This document shows positions 1-7,366 of a DNA stretch of 10,466 nucleotides, piece by piece. The stretch is from contig MHDO01000137.1 of NCBI GenBank assembly GCA_001805005.1, positions 1 through 10,466 on the forward strand, in the 5' to 3' direction. This stretch comes from Nitrospinae bacterium RIFCSPLOWO2_12_39_16 (GTDB lineage Bacteria; Nitrospinota; Nitrospinia; UBA9942). The notes beneath the pieces are model-generated. The model had not been told where the DNA came from and did not search any database. It worked only from the letters and a program-made list of their open reading frames with translations. The stretch's first letter is position 1, and every line of letters starts with the position of its first letter. Both the position numbers and the translations under genes were made by a program.

Positions 1-670
1 GAAACCCATGAAACCGCTCAGCTTTCTGCACATAGGTTGAGCTTATCCATGTGAGTGATTTTGGCCCAAGTATATATTCAACAATGGCAAAGGTGCATAC
101 CATAAAACAAATTCCAAGAAATAAATTCCAATATTTTATAATCTGCTCTTTTGAATCAATAAAGAAATAGGCAAAGAAATAAAATGGTATCATTGTTATG
201 TGAACTTTGAATGATGCAACGCTGGCATAAAGACTAATTGCATAAGGATTTGCTATCTCAATTAATATCCAGAGAACAAAAAATATAATCGGCATGGTCA
301 ATGGTGCCTTCCTAAACTTTGCTTCTCTGAATCCTATTATGACTGTGGCAAAAAACCAGTTAAGGCAGATAAGAAGTAAGAGAATATCCGCACCTATGTG
401 AACAACAGGGTGATAGTTGGTGATCATCTTGAGAAGCCCCTCAATAGAGAGATAGCAGAAGAAAAGCTTAATTGACCTCTCCCAGTCCTTTGATAAAAAA
501 ACTAACGCTGCAAGAGATATTGGGATAAAGGCAAGATTTTTAATAGAGAGATTAAATAAAAAATTGCTGAAGAATATTCCGAATAGCAGAATTAAGATAT
601 AAAATGTAACATAGATAGCCGTCCTCTTCTGCACAAGAGACGCCCCCATGTATTTGCGTTCAACTTTCAT
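1..670 (-). CDS. Multi-pass membrane protein, O-antigen ligase/polymerase-like (partial, N-terminal 223 residues)
   Basis: The reading frame opens with ATG at 670 and is still open at the window edge, giving 223 residues. A stop codon at 679-677 lies just upstream in frame, so 670 is the first possible ATG. The next one, Met8 at 649, has no ribosome binding site. Only a weak GAGCGAG precedes the chosen start. About six hydrophobic segments are visible, at roughly 17-40, 44-60, 94-113, 125-140, 156-171 and 180-201, with short charged loops between them. The NPYAISLYAS segment, followed by a lysine and a hydrophobic stretch ending in IPFYFFAYFFI, is reminiscent of Wzy/WaaL-type polysaccharide polymerases and ligases. 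That would place it in the inner membrane, handling lipid-linked glycans. The C-terminal half, with the large periplasmic loop typical of that family, is missing. It follows the pump gene by 99 bp and has no evident functional link to it. Assignment rests on general resemblance only. Confidence 0.5.
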   Translation of the reverse strand, partial: MKVERKYMGASLVQKRTAIYVTFYILILLFGIFFSNFLFNLSIKNLAFIPISLAALVFLSKDWERSIKLFFCYLSIEGLLKMITNYHPVVHIGADILLLLICLNWFFATVIIGFREAKFRKAPLTMPIIFFVLWILIEIANPYAISLYASVASFKVHITMIPFYFFAYFFIDSKEQIIKYWNLFLGICFMVCTFAIVEYILGPKSLTWISSTYVQKAERFHGF

Positions 671-769
671 ACTCGCTCACATCAGCTATCATCGTCTGAC
701 ACTGCCTAATCATATGTGATGTCTTTATTTTCTTGGAATATCTTATCCTATCGATAAATATCAGTCAAT

Positions 770-3700
770 TTATACTGTAACATTATTTTTCATATACCAT
801 CCCTTCCAGATAAAATATATTGCAGGATAGACGAGGAGTTCCATTATTCCAGATGTAACAACACCTCCGACCATTGGGGCGGCGATTCTTTTCATTGTTT
901 CAGAGCCTGTCCCATGTCCCCACATGATAGGCAGTAAGCCTGCAATAATGGTAATAATAGTCATAAGCTTGGGGCGGACTCTTTTAACTGCACCATGATA
1001 AATCGCCTCTTTAAGGTCTTCTCTGGTATTCATCAGCCCTTTTTTCTTATAGTCTTCGTAGGCGAGGTCAAGATAGAGGAGCATTACAACGCCTGTCTCT
1101 GCATCAAGTCCTGCAAGGGCAATTATGCCGACCCATACAGCGACACTTAAATTATAACCAAGGAGGTAAATATACCAGAGGGCTCCTACAAGAGAAAATG
1201 GGACGGCAAGGAGGACGATGACCGTCTTTGAAAGAGCCTTTGTGTTCATATAAATGATTAAAAAGATAATCATGAGTGTGAGGGGAACAACTAATTTAAG
1301 CCTCTCCGCTGCCCTCACCATATATTCATATTGTCCGCTCCATACAATGCTGTATCCGACAGGAATTTTTACCTTCTCTGCAACAGCCTTCTTTGCTCTT
1401 TCCACATAGGTTCCTACATCTATATCCTTTATGTCAATGTATATCCATGCATTTAATCTTGCATCCTCACTTTTAAGAGAGTCAGGTCCCGTAACTATTT
1501 TTATATCAGCCACCTGTGTTATGGGTATTTGCTCACCCCTCGGTGTAGGAATCAGGACCCTCTGGAGCTTTGTCATATTATCCCTAAACTCACGGCTGTA
1601 TCGTAAATTTACGGGATACCTCTCCAATCCTTCTACAGTTGTTGTTATATTCATGCCTCCAACAGCCGATAGAATTACATCCTGTATATCATCCACTGTA
1701 AGCCCATACCGTGCCGCCTCCTCTCTTTTTATAGTGTAATCGAAATAATAACCCTGTCCTGTTCTCTCCGCATATACGGATAGTGTGCCGGGCACTCCTC
1801 TTATAACCGTCTCTATTTCCTTCCCTATATCTTCAAGTATCTTTAGGTCTGCCCCCATTACTTTTATCCCTACAGGCGTCTTGATGCCTGTAGACAGCAT
1901 ATCCACCCTCGTTTTTATTGGCATTGTCCACGCATTTGTTAAACCTGGAAATTTTATTGCAGCATCCATCTCACTCACCAGCTTATCAGGCGTCATACCT
2001 GGTCTCCATTCAGATTCAGGTTTTAGTGTAATAATAGTCTCCACCATCATTAAAGGTGCAGGGTCTGTTGCGGTCTCTGCCCTGCCTATTTTACCGAGGA
2101 CATGATGGACTTCTGGAAATGTCCTTATAATCTTATCCGTCTGCTGGAGGACTTCCCGTGCCTTTGTAATAGATATACCGGGCAGAGTCGTGGGCATATA
2201 GAGTAAATCGCCTTCATAGAGCGGCGGCATAAACTCTGAGCCTAATTTCTTTAATGGTATGGTAATGGTGGCTATAATGATTATCGCTAAGATAACCGTG
2301 ATATATTTGAATCTCACAGTAAGATGCAAAAAGGGTGAATAAAGAAACATGGATAATCTATTGATAGGATTTCTTGATTCAGGAGTTATCCTTCCTCTGA
2401 TAAGATACCCCATGAGAACAGGGACAATCGTAATGGAAAGAATAGCCGCTGCTCCCATTGCATAGGTCTTGGTAAAGGCGAGGGGTTTAAAGAGTCTCCC
2501 CTCCTGTGCCTGCAGTGTAAATATAGGAATGAATGATACGGTTATGACGAGGAGAGAGAAAAAGAGCGGAGGACCAACCTCTTTCGCTGCCTCTGTTATA
2601 ATCTGCCAATGGTCCTTCTTCTCCCTTGCCTCTTCATTGTGCTCAATATGCTTGTGGGCATTTTCTATCATTATGATAGCCGCATCCACCATTGCACCGA
2701 TGGCTATGGCAATACCACTGAGGGACATGATATTGGCATTTATCCCCTGATACTTCATAATAATGAAAGAAATAAGAATGGCAACAGGTAGTGTAAATAT
2801 GGCTACGAAGGCGGAGCGGAAGTGTAATAGAAAAACTATGCAGACCAGTGAGACAACAACACTCTCCTCAAGGAGCTTCTCCTTTAATGTAGCAATAGCC
2901 CTTTCTATAAGGCTTGAGCGGTCATACACAGGAATAATCTCAACCCCTTCCGGCAGTCCCTTTTTTAAATCCTCCATCTTCTTTTTTACATTATTTATAA
3001 CCTCAAGGGCATTCTGACCATACCTCATTACAATTATCCCGCCGGCAACCTCTCCTTCACCATTAAGCTCCAGTAATCCCCTTCTGAGTTCAGGCCCAAG
3101 ATGGACATATGCCACATCCCTTAAAATTATCGGCGTTCCATTCTTATCAACGCCCACAGGGATACTTTTTATATCATCCACACTCTTTATATAACCGAGC
3201 CCCCTTACCATATACTCCCTCTCAGCCATCTCAATCACACTGCCACCCACATCCCTGTTACTCCTCTCAATAGCCATCTTTATCTTTTCTAACGGGAGGT
3301 TATAGGCAATCAGCTTATTCGGGTCAACCTCCACCTGATACTGCTTAACATACCCTCCAATACTTGCAACTTCTGCCACACCATCTATAGATTGCAATTG
3401 ATACCTGAGATACCAATCCTGGATGCTCCTCAATTTTGATAGGTCGTTTTTACCTGTCCTATCAATTAGTGCATATTCATATACCCATCCAACACCTGTG
3501 GCATCAGGACCCAATCTGGGGGTAACACCCTTTGGTAATCGGGCAGAGACATAGTTTAAATATTCAAGCACCCTGCTTCTTGCCCAATAAACATCAGTCC
3601 CATCCTCAAAAATGATATAGACAAATGAGTAGCCAAAAAACGAGTAGCCACGAACCACCTTTGAATATGGCACAGCTAACATGGTTGTAGTTAAGGGATA

Positions 3701-3898
3701 TGTAACCTGGTCCTCTACAACTTGTGGAGTTTGTTCAGGAAATTCTGTATAGACTATTACCTGAACATCTGAAAGGTCGGGTATTGCATCAACAGGGGTA
3801 TTTCTTAAAGAGTGTATTCCCCATCCGATGGCAAAGATGGTAAAGAGGATTACTATGAATTTATTTTTAATGGAGAGTTCAATTATTTTTTCAAGCAT
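770..3898 (-). CDS. cusA: CusA-type Cu(I)/Ag(I) efflux RND transporter
   Basis: This 1042-residue inner-membrane proton/metal antiporter is the pump of a CusCBA-type complex and is close in length to E. coli CusA (1047). It aligns with CusA from its first residues: TPVDAIPDLSDVQV at 34-47, GPDATGVGW at 130-138 and EGEVAGG at 281-287. The periplasmic metal site of CusA (M573, M623, M672 in E. coli) is matched by M568, M618 and M667, the last in DMLSTGIK. The TM4 signature GAMVDAAIIMIENAHK has D405 and E412. The proton-relay residues D405, E939 and K984 of E. coli correspond to D405, E934 and K977. Channel methionines are also kept at M391, M403, M410, M481 and M1002. This points to Cu(I)/Ag(I) rather than Co/Zn/Cd. 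No CusF domain is fused at either end. The start agrees with the family, yet no Shine-Dalgarno is visible, because a repeat array ends 2 nt before the ATG. It lies 85 bp after cusB. Confidence 0.96.
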   Translation of the reverse strand: MLEKIIELSIKNKFIVILFTIFAIGWGIHSLRNTPVDAIPDLSDVQVIVYTEFPEQTPQVVEDQVTYPLTTTMLAVPYSKVVRGYSFFGYSFVYIIFEDGTDVYWARSRVLEYLNYVSARLPKGVTPRLGPDATGVGWVYEYALIDRTGKNDLSKLRSIQDWYLRYQLQSIDGVAEVASIGGYVKQYQVEVDPNKLIAYNLPLEKIKMAIERSNRDVGGSVIEMAEREYMVRGLGYIKSVDDIKSIPVGVDKNGTPIILRDVAYVHLGPELRRGLLELNGEGEVAGGIIVMRYGQNALEVINNVKKKMEDLKKGLPEGVEIIPVYDRSSLIERAIATLKEKLLEESVVVSLVCIVFLLHFRSAFVAIFTLPVAILISFIIMKYQGINANIMSLSGIAIAIGAMVDAAIIMIENAHKHIEHNEEAREKKDHWQIITEAAKEVGPPLFFSLLVITVSFIPIFTLQAQEGRLFKPLAFTKTYAMGAAAILSITIVPVLMGYLIRGRITPESRNPINRLSMFLYSPFLHLTVRFKYITVILAIIIIATITIPLKKLGSEFMPPLYEGDLLYMPTTLPGISITKAREVLQQTDKIIRTFPEVHHVLGKIGRAETATDPAPLMMVETIITLKPESEWRPGMTPDKLVSEMDAAIKFPGLTNAWTMPIKTRVDMLSTGIKTPVGIKVMGADLKILEDIGKEIETVIRGVPGTLSVYAERTGQGYYFDYTIKREEAARYGLTVDDIQDVILSAVGGMNITTTVEGLERYPVNLRYSREFRDNMTKLQRVLIPTPRGEQIPITQVADIKIVTGPDSLKSEDARLNAWIYIDIKDIDVGTYVERAKKAVAEKVKIPVGYSIVWSGQYEYMVRAAERLKLVVPLTLMIIFLIIYMNTKALSKTVIVLLAVPFSLVGALWYIYLLGYNLSVAVWVGIIALAGLDAETGVVMLLYLDLAYEDYKKKGLMNTREDLKEAIYHGAVKRVRPKLMTIITIIAGLLPIMWGHGTGSETMKRIAAPMVGGVVTSGIMELLVYPAIYFIWKGWYMKNNVTV

Positions 3899-3900
3899 GA

Positions 3901-3983
3901 ATTAGTATTAGTGTTTAGTGTTAGTATTAGTGTCAATATCAGTATTAATTTTTTACTGACACTAACCACTGACACTGACACTC
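3901..3983. repeat. Hexamer array and inverted hexamer array between cusB and cusA
   Basis: On the minus strand the half next to cusA reads as degenerate 6-bp units (AATACT, AACACT, GACACT) with one 7-bp slip. On the plus strand the half next to cusB reads GACACT, AACCACT, GACACT, GACACT. The two halves are therefore inverted relative to each other. The longest perfect arms I see are TTAGTGTCA (3927-3935) and TGACACTAA (3957-3965), separated by 21 nt. The array fills almost the whole 85-bp gap and leaves no recognisable ribosome binding site for cusA. There is no T-tract of the kind expected for an intrinsic terminator. Confidence 0.75.
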
Positions 3984-5399
3984 TTAATGTTTATGTTCCG
4001 GTGTTGTCACCTGATTATCCTGATATTGAGGCATCTTTTGTATTTCTGTCTTCTGTGCTTTGTCCTCTGTCTTCTGTCTCATCTTATCCACCGCCTCTCT
4101 GAGTTTGCTTTCCGAATCAATGAGGAACTGGGCAGATGTTACGACATATTCCCCCGCCTTCACACCTTCCAATATCTGCAGATAACCATCTCCGGTATCA
4201 ACCCCCACCCTTACATCCCTCGGTTCAAATACCCCTTCACCCTTTGAGACTATTATTATATCCCTCACACCTGAACGTATCACCGCCTCTGCTGGAACAA
4301 GTATGGCACTCTCCGCCATCTTTGATTCAAGCTTCACATTCGCATACATATCAGGTTTCAATTCCCAGTCAGGATTATCAAACTCCATACGAACCTTTAC
4401 AGTCCTTGTCTCAGCCTGCAGATACGGATAGATATAGCTCACAACACCTTTAAATAACTTCCCCGAAAAATAGGAAAGTGTCATTTCAACCGGCTGCCCC
4501 ACTTTTACCCAAGGCACTTCATATTCATATATATCAGCATATACCCATATCTTTGATATATCTGTAATAACATAGAGATGTGTCTCTGGTGTTACAAACA
4601 TCCCCTGAAGCAGATTTTTCTGGACAACAATTCCGTGTGTAGGTGAATGTATATGTAAAGTCTTCTTGGGCTTTCTTGTTTCTTCAAGCTCTTTTATCTG
4701 ATGTTCAGGGACATCAAAAAGCTGAAGCCTCTTCCTCGCCGATTCAAGGAGAAACTTGGCACCTGATGCAACCTCTTCTGTTTTGCTATCCTTTAGTGAT
4801 TTTTCATACTCTAATGCAAGGAGATATTCCTCCTGAGCTGTTACAAGCTCAGGGGCATAAATCTCTAACAGCACATCCCCTTTGTTGACTTCCTTGCCTG
4901 TAAAATCAATATATAGTTTCTCAACCCACCCCTGTATCTTCGTATGTATATGTGTAACCTTTCTCTCATCATAATCAATCCTTCCTGTAGTCCTTATAGA
5001 TCTGTGAAGAGGCTTCTTGATAACCTTCTCTGTCCTGACATTTATACTCTTAACTGTTGCAGGGTCTATCTTAACAATGCCGGCAGCAACTTCTTCTTCA
5101 TCAGCATATACAGGAACCATGTCCATATTCATTGGAGATTTACCGGGTTTATCAGATTTGAAACCAGGTATCATCGGGTCTGTCCAGTAGAGTATCTTTC
5201 TCTCTTTCTTTTTTTCTGCCTGCTTAGATGTATCCTGTGCAGTTACTTCTTTATGCTCAGGAGCAGGTTTACCTAAAACAATATCCTTAACATACGGGAT
5301 TATCTCTCCACGGTAAAAGAACCCAACCCCCAATACTATTGCAAGGATTATAAATCCTGAAAACTTGAACAACTCTCTTATTTGACTACGGTCTGACAT
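3984..5399 (-). CDS. cusB: CusB-type periplasmic adaptor (membrane fusion protein)
   Basis: This 471-residue adaptor links the RND pump to the outer-membrane channel and probably hands metal to the pump. Residues 13-29 form an N-terminal membrane anchor or uncleaved signal. A heavy-metal-binding segment follows at about 70-99 (YWTDPMIPGF, then DKPGKSPMNMDMVPVY). Like E. coli CusB, it uses methionines (M76, M90, M92, M94) instead of the Cys-Pro-Met-His form seen in other members. Next come the split lipoyl domain (about 149-186 and 247-281) flanking a helical hairpin (about 182-240, starting APELVTAQEEY), then beta-barrel and membrane-proximal domains with VPAEAVIRSG. The start is supported by GGGGG eight nucleotides upstream. 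The C-terminal tail from about residue 440 is low complexity (QKTE repeated seven residues apart) and ends EHKH; it is encoded by a heptamer array and is probably dispensable. It sits between the channel and pump genes in the usual C-B-A order. Confidence 0.94.
   Translation of the reverse strand: MSDRSQIRELFKFSGFIILAIVLGVGFFYRGEIIPYVKDIVLGKPAPEHKEVTAQDTSKQAEKKKERKILYWTDPMIPGFKSDKPGKSPMNMDMVPVYADEEEVAAGIVKIDPATVKSINVRTEKVIKKPLHRSIRTTGRIDYDERKVTHIHTKIQGWVEKLYIDFTGKEVNKGDVLLEIYAPELVTAQEEYLLALEYEKSLKDSKTEEVASGAKFLLESARKRLQLFDVPEHQIKELEETRKPKKTLHIHSPTHGIVVQKNLLQGMFVTPETHLYVITDISKIWVYADIYEYEVPWVKVGQPVEMTLSYFSGKLFKGVVSYIYPYLQAETRTVKVRMEFDNPDWELKPDMYANVKLESKMAESAILVPAEAVIRSGVRDIIIVSKGEGVFEPRDVRVGVDTGDGYLQILEGVKAGEYVVTSAQFLIDSESKLREAVDKMRQKTEDKAQKTEIQKMPQYQDNQVTTPEHKH
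4043..4077. repeat. Five-copy heptamer array inside the 3' end of cusB
   Basis: Read on the minus strand, this is five adjoining 7-bp units: ACAGAAG, ACAGAGG, ACAAAGC, ACAGAAG, ACAGAAA. Because seven is not a multiple of three, the translation repeats every seven residues, giving QKTE at about 442-445 and again at 449-452 of the adaptor. No inverted partner is seen. The array lies beyond the last recognisable adaptor domain, which explains why an insertion or expansion could be tolerated. Confidence 0.75.
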
Positions 5400-5415
5400 T
5401 TAAACCCCCAAAGAG

Positions 5416-5479
5416 ATTGAATATTGACAATTGAATATTGAAAAAATATTCTTTAATTCTTCAATCTTCAATATTCAAT
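5416..5479. repeat. Heptamer array with inverted partner between the channel gene and cusB
   Basis: On the plus strand 5416-5443 reads ATTGAAT, ATTGACA, ATTGAAT, ATTGAAA. On the minus strand 5479-5452 reads ATTGAAT, ATTGAAG, ATTGAAG, AATTAAA. The two halves give a perfect 13-bp inverted repeat (5430-5442 with 5467-5479) and a loop of 24 nt, so the transcript could form an AU-rich hairpin. The right half overlaps the end of the channel gene and supplies its TGA stop (5477-5475). Whether it attenuates or stabilises the operon mRNA cannot be told from sequence. Confidence 0.8.
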
Positions 5480-6761
5480 AGAACAATTTTTTTCCCACCA
5501 CTGCCTCAAGTTCTGCCAATTTCTTTTCATAGTCCGTGAGAACTTTCTCATATTGAATCTGATAATTAAAGAGTGTAATCTGGTTATCAAGGAGGTTGAA
5601 TAAATCAACCTTATTCACCTGATATGCCAGCATGGCAGAATCTACAGTTTGAGACGCCTGCGGTATTATTCCAGTTGAAAATAACTCTATTAATTTTCTC
5701 CCCTTCTCCTCCTCTGCCATAATCTCTTTTATCTTTAGAAATATCTCATTCTTTGCTGCATTATAACGATGTGTTAGAGAATTTACATTATATGATTCCT
5801 CGGCTACCTTTCTATCCTGTTTTGTCTTATACCAGAGTGGTATATTCAAGGAAAATTTACCCGACACATAATTCATATTGTCCTTTTCCTGTCCAACGCT
5901 TAACCCAACATCAAAATTGGGATAATATTCAAGCTTTGCAAGATTATATGCCGCCCTGTATCTCTCTATCATTCTTTTCAGCCCTTTTAAGAGCGGACGA
6001 TTTTCTTCTGCGGCAGATTGTAATTCTTCAATAGTAAATTTAAACGCGGTCATTTTTATATCCTTCGGTTTACCTAATGGTGATTGAGGGAGTCTATTCA
6101 TAAGCACATTAATCCTTGCCTCTGCAGATTGCCGTTCTTTCTCCAGCCTTATAAGTTCATCAATGGTTCGGGAGAGTCCTACCTGTGCCTTGAGGACATC
6201 CTGTTGAAGCCCTTTCCCTACAGCATATTTAGCCTCTGCAACATTTACAAAATCCTTTAATGTCATCTTATTTTTCTCAGTTATCTCTATGGACTTGTAT
6301 ACAAAATAAAGGTCATTATATGCCTCCTTCACCATCTGAATGAGTTTTATCTCTATATCTTTATATTCCTCTTCTGCCGCCTCAGCCTCCTTTTGTGCCA
6401 TCTCTGATTTTAAGGAGAGTTTTCCCGGATACGGGAGGCTCTGCATTACTGTAATTTCCTTCATTGGCTCATTTGCCGATAGAGTATTCATTGGAACCCT
6501 TATTAAACCTATTTCAAGCCTGGGGTCATCCAGTGTCCCCATCTGGCTTGGCACCTCTTTAAACGCCTCTACACGGTATTTAGCAGAAATAAGTTCAGGA
6601 TTATTCTTGAGTGCCTCATCAACAAGCTGCTGAAGGTCTAATGTAGGCAATTCTTCTGCAAAAACGATATTAGTAAGCAGCAAGCAATGAGCAATGAGCA
6701 ATGAGCAATGAGCAATTTTTCTGCCTACTGTATACTGCCTACTGCATAATTTATCCTGCAT
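5475..6761 (-). CDS. TolC-family outer-membrane efflux channel (CusC-like)
   Basis: The product is the probable outer-membrane exit duct of the CusBA pump, 428 residues from ATG at 6761. It carries two tandem outer-membrane efflux repeats, about 40-220 and 240-420. The first begins LDLQQLVDEALKNNPEL and has YPGKLSLKSEMAQKEA. The second has EYYPNFDVGLSVG and the barrel segment FSLNIPLWYK. Long heptad-like helices rich in Glu, Lys and Leu fit the periplasmic tunnel. A Sec signal peptide is likely, with cleavage after VFA (about residue 35) before EELP. There is no lipobox, unlike E. coli CusC. Most of the signal peptide is encoded by heptamer repeats. GTG at 6764 is an alternative start, but AAGGAG at 6774-6769 is 7 nt from the ATG and only 4 nt from the GTG. 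That ribosome binding site overlaps the stop codon of the upstream gene, so translation is probably coupled. The Cus assignment comes from the neighbours; family membership is clear. Confidence 0.9.
   Translation of the reverse strand: MQDKLCSRQYTVGRKIAHCSLLIAHCLLLTNIVFAEELPTLDLQQLVDEALKNNPELISAKYRVEAFKEVPSQMGTLDDPRLEIGLIRVPMNTLSANEPMKEITVMQSLPYPGKLSLKSEMAQKEAEAAEEEYKDIEIKLIQMVKEAYNDLYFVYKSIEITEKNKMTLKDFVNVAEAKYAVGKGLQQDVLKAQVGLSRTIDELIRLEKERQSAEARINVLMNRLPQSPLGKPKDIKMTAFKFTIEELQSAAEENRPLLKGLKRMIERYRAAYNLAKLEYYPNFDVGLSVGQEKDNMNYVSGKFSLNIPLWYKTKQDRKVAEESYNVNSLTHRYNAAKNEIFLKIKEIMAEEEKGRKLIELFSTGIIPQASQTVDSAMLAYQVNKVDLFNLLDNQITLFNYQIQYEKVLTDYEKKLAELEAVVGKKLFY
6673..6745. repeat. Composite heptamer element inside the channel gene signal peptide
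   Basis: Plus strand 6673-6714 reads GTAAGCA, GCAAGCA, then four perfect ATGAGCA units. Minus strand 6745-6718 reads GCAGTAG, GCAGTAT, ACAGTAG, GCAGAAA. The two halves keep the array, spacer, inverted-array layout, but their unit sequences have diverged, so little stem pairing remains. In the channel reading frame the element encodes SRQYTVGR, the IAHCSLL-type hydrophobic repeat and CLLLT, which is the n-region and hydrophobic core of the signal peptide. Confidence 0.8.
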
Positions 6762-6768
6762 CACATAT

Positions 6769-6774
6769 CTCCTT
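6769..6774 (-). promoter_or_regulatory. Shine-Dalgarno AAGGAG that decides the channel start codon
   Basis: The minus strand reads AAGGAG, then ATATGTG, then ATG. A 7-nt spacer to the ATG at 6761 is near optimal, while the in-frame GTG at 6764 would have only 4 nt. The site overlaps the TAA (6775-6773) of the upstream beta-barrel gene, which suggests terminating ribosomes reinitiate here. Confidence 0.8.
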
Positions 6775-7366
6775 AAAATGGATAACTCAACAAAACAGAT
6801 AGCCTCATACCTGCACCCATGATTGGTATATTAGAATTTGATATTTCAATGTTGCCTATATAATTGCCGAGACTTAAAGATGGTGTTATCAGCCACCTGC
6901 TCTCTTTTAGAGATAAGGTATACCCTGCCTCTGCATGAGGAAAAACAAAATAGCTATTGTCCTCTTTTCCTATATATTTTGCATTAGTATATAGAACATC
7001 AATCCCTCCACCAAACCATCCACCCTCTGGTGCATTATGGGTAATATATCTCCTGTAGCTAAAACCGCCGCCATAGGCATCCCATTTCCAGCTTTCTGTA
7101 TTGGAACGCCAGAAGACACCTCTTAATGCCCATGCACTTTTTCCATTTATATTCTGTTGATACTCCAATCTTGCCATTCCAAATACTGCACCAAGTCCGT
7201 CAAGATTAACAAGTCTATATCTGTCTGTCTGTTCCTCTGCAAAAGCTGATTGTCCTGCCAATAAGAAAGTAAGCAGTAAACAGCAGGCAGTAAGCAGAAA
7301 AAACTTGCCTCCGACATACTGCATAGTGCCTACTGCATACTGCTTACTGCCTGCTGTATTTTTCAT
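6773..7366 (-). CDS. Small exported outer-membrane beta-barrel protein of unknown function
   Basis: I do not recognise a named family for this 197-residue protein. It starts with a Sec signal peptide whose hydrophobic core is FFLLTACCLLLTFLLAG; cleavage is expected after AFA (residue 43) before EEQTDR. The mature part of about 154 residues alternates polar and aromatic/hydrophobic residues and is rich in Gly, Tyr, Trp and Ser (YGGGFSYRRY, GWFGGGIDVLYT, SWLITPSLSLG-like strands). It ends LLSYPF, with the terminal Phe typical of substrates of the outer-membrane assembly machinery. An eight-stranded barrel would fit the length. Its ATG overlaps the TGA of the thioredoxin gene by 4 nt (ATGA), and its stop overlaps the next ribosome binding site, so it is translated as part of the operon. 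Met15 would give a shorter, more ordinary signal peptide, but the ATGA overlap favours Met1. A role in copper stress is inferred only from position. Confidence 0.72.
   Translation of the reverse strand: MKNTAGSKQYAVGTMQYVGGKFFLLTACCLLLTFLLAGQSAFAEEQTDRYRLVNLDGLGAVFGMARLEYQQNINGKSAWALRGVFWRSNTESWKWDAYGGGFSYRRYITHNAPEGGWFGGGIDVLYTNAKYIGKEDNSYFVFPHAEAGYTLSLKESRWLITPSLSLGNYIGNIEISNSNIPIMGAGMRLSVLLSYPF
7269..7357. repeat. Heptamer array and inverted array inside the beta-barrel gene signal peptide
   Basis: Plus strand 7269-7297 carries GCAGTAA-type units. Minus strand 7357-7316 carries six: ACAGCAG, GCAGTAA, GCAGTAT, GCAGTAG, GCACTAT, GCAGTAT. A perfect 18-bp inverted repeat joins 7280-7297 and 7340-7357 across a 42-nt loop. 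In the beta-barrel reading frame the right half encodes AGSKQYAVGTMQYV and the left half encodes CCLLLT of the signal peptide. The unit GCAGTAN is shared with the element at 6718-6745. Confidence 0.85.

Noticed and set aside
739..760. Hairpin after cusA as an operon terminator
   Set aside because: The stem has a bulge and is AT-rich, and no T-tract follows in the direction of transcription. The end of the operon is not defined by sequence.
3812..4102. Plus-strand open frame of 96 codons across the cusB-cusA junction
   Set aside because: It is the complement of the repeat array and of two well-supported minus-strand genes. The translation is low complexity (repeats of TDTDT and SSV) with no recognisable domain.
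6762..6764. GTG as the start of the channel gene
   Set aside because: It is in frame but only 4 nt from the AAGGAG ribosome binding site, while the next codon ATG has a 7-nt spacer.
7280..7300. Lipobox-like LTAC in the beta-barrel protein signal region
   Set aside because: The cysteine is followed by another cysteine and more hydrophobic residues, so it lies inside the hydrophobic core. The motif comes from repeat translation, and a better AFA cleavage site follows.
6673..7357. CRISPR array
   Set aside because: Units are 7 bp and contiguous, with no unique spacers of 25-40 bp and no cas genes.
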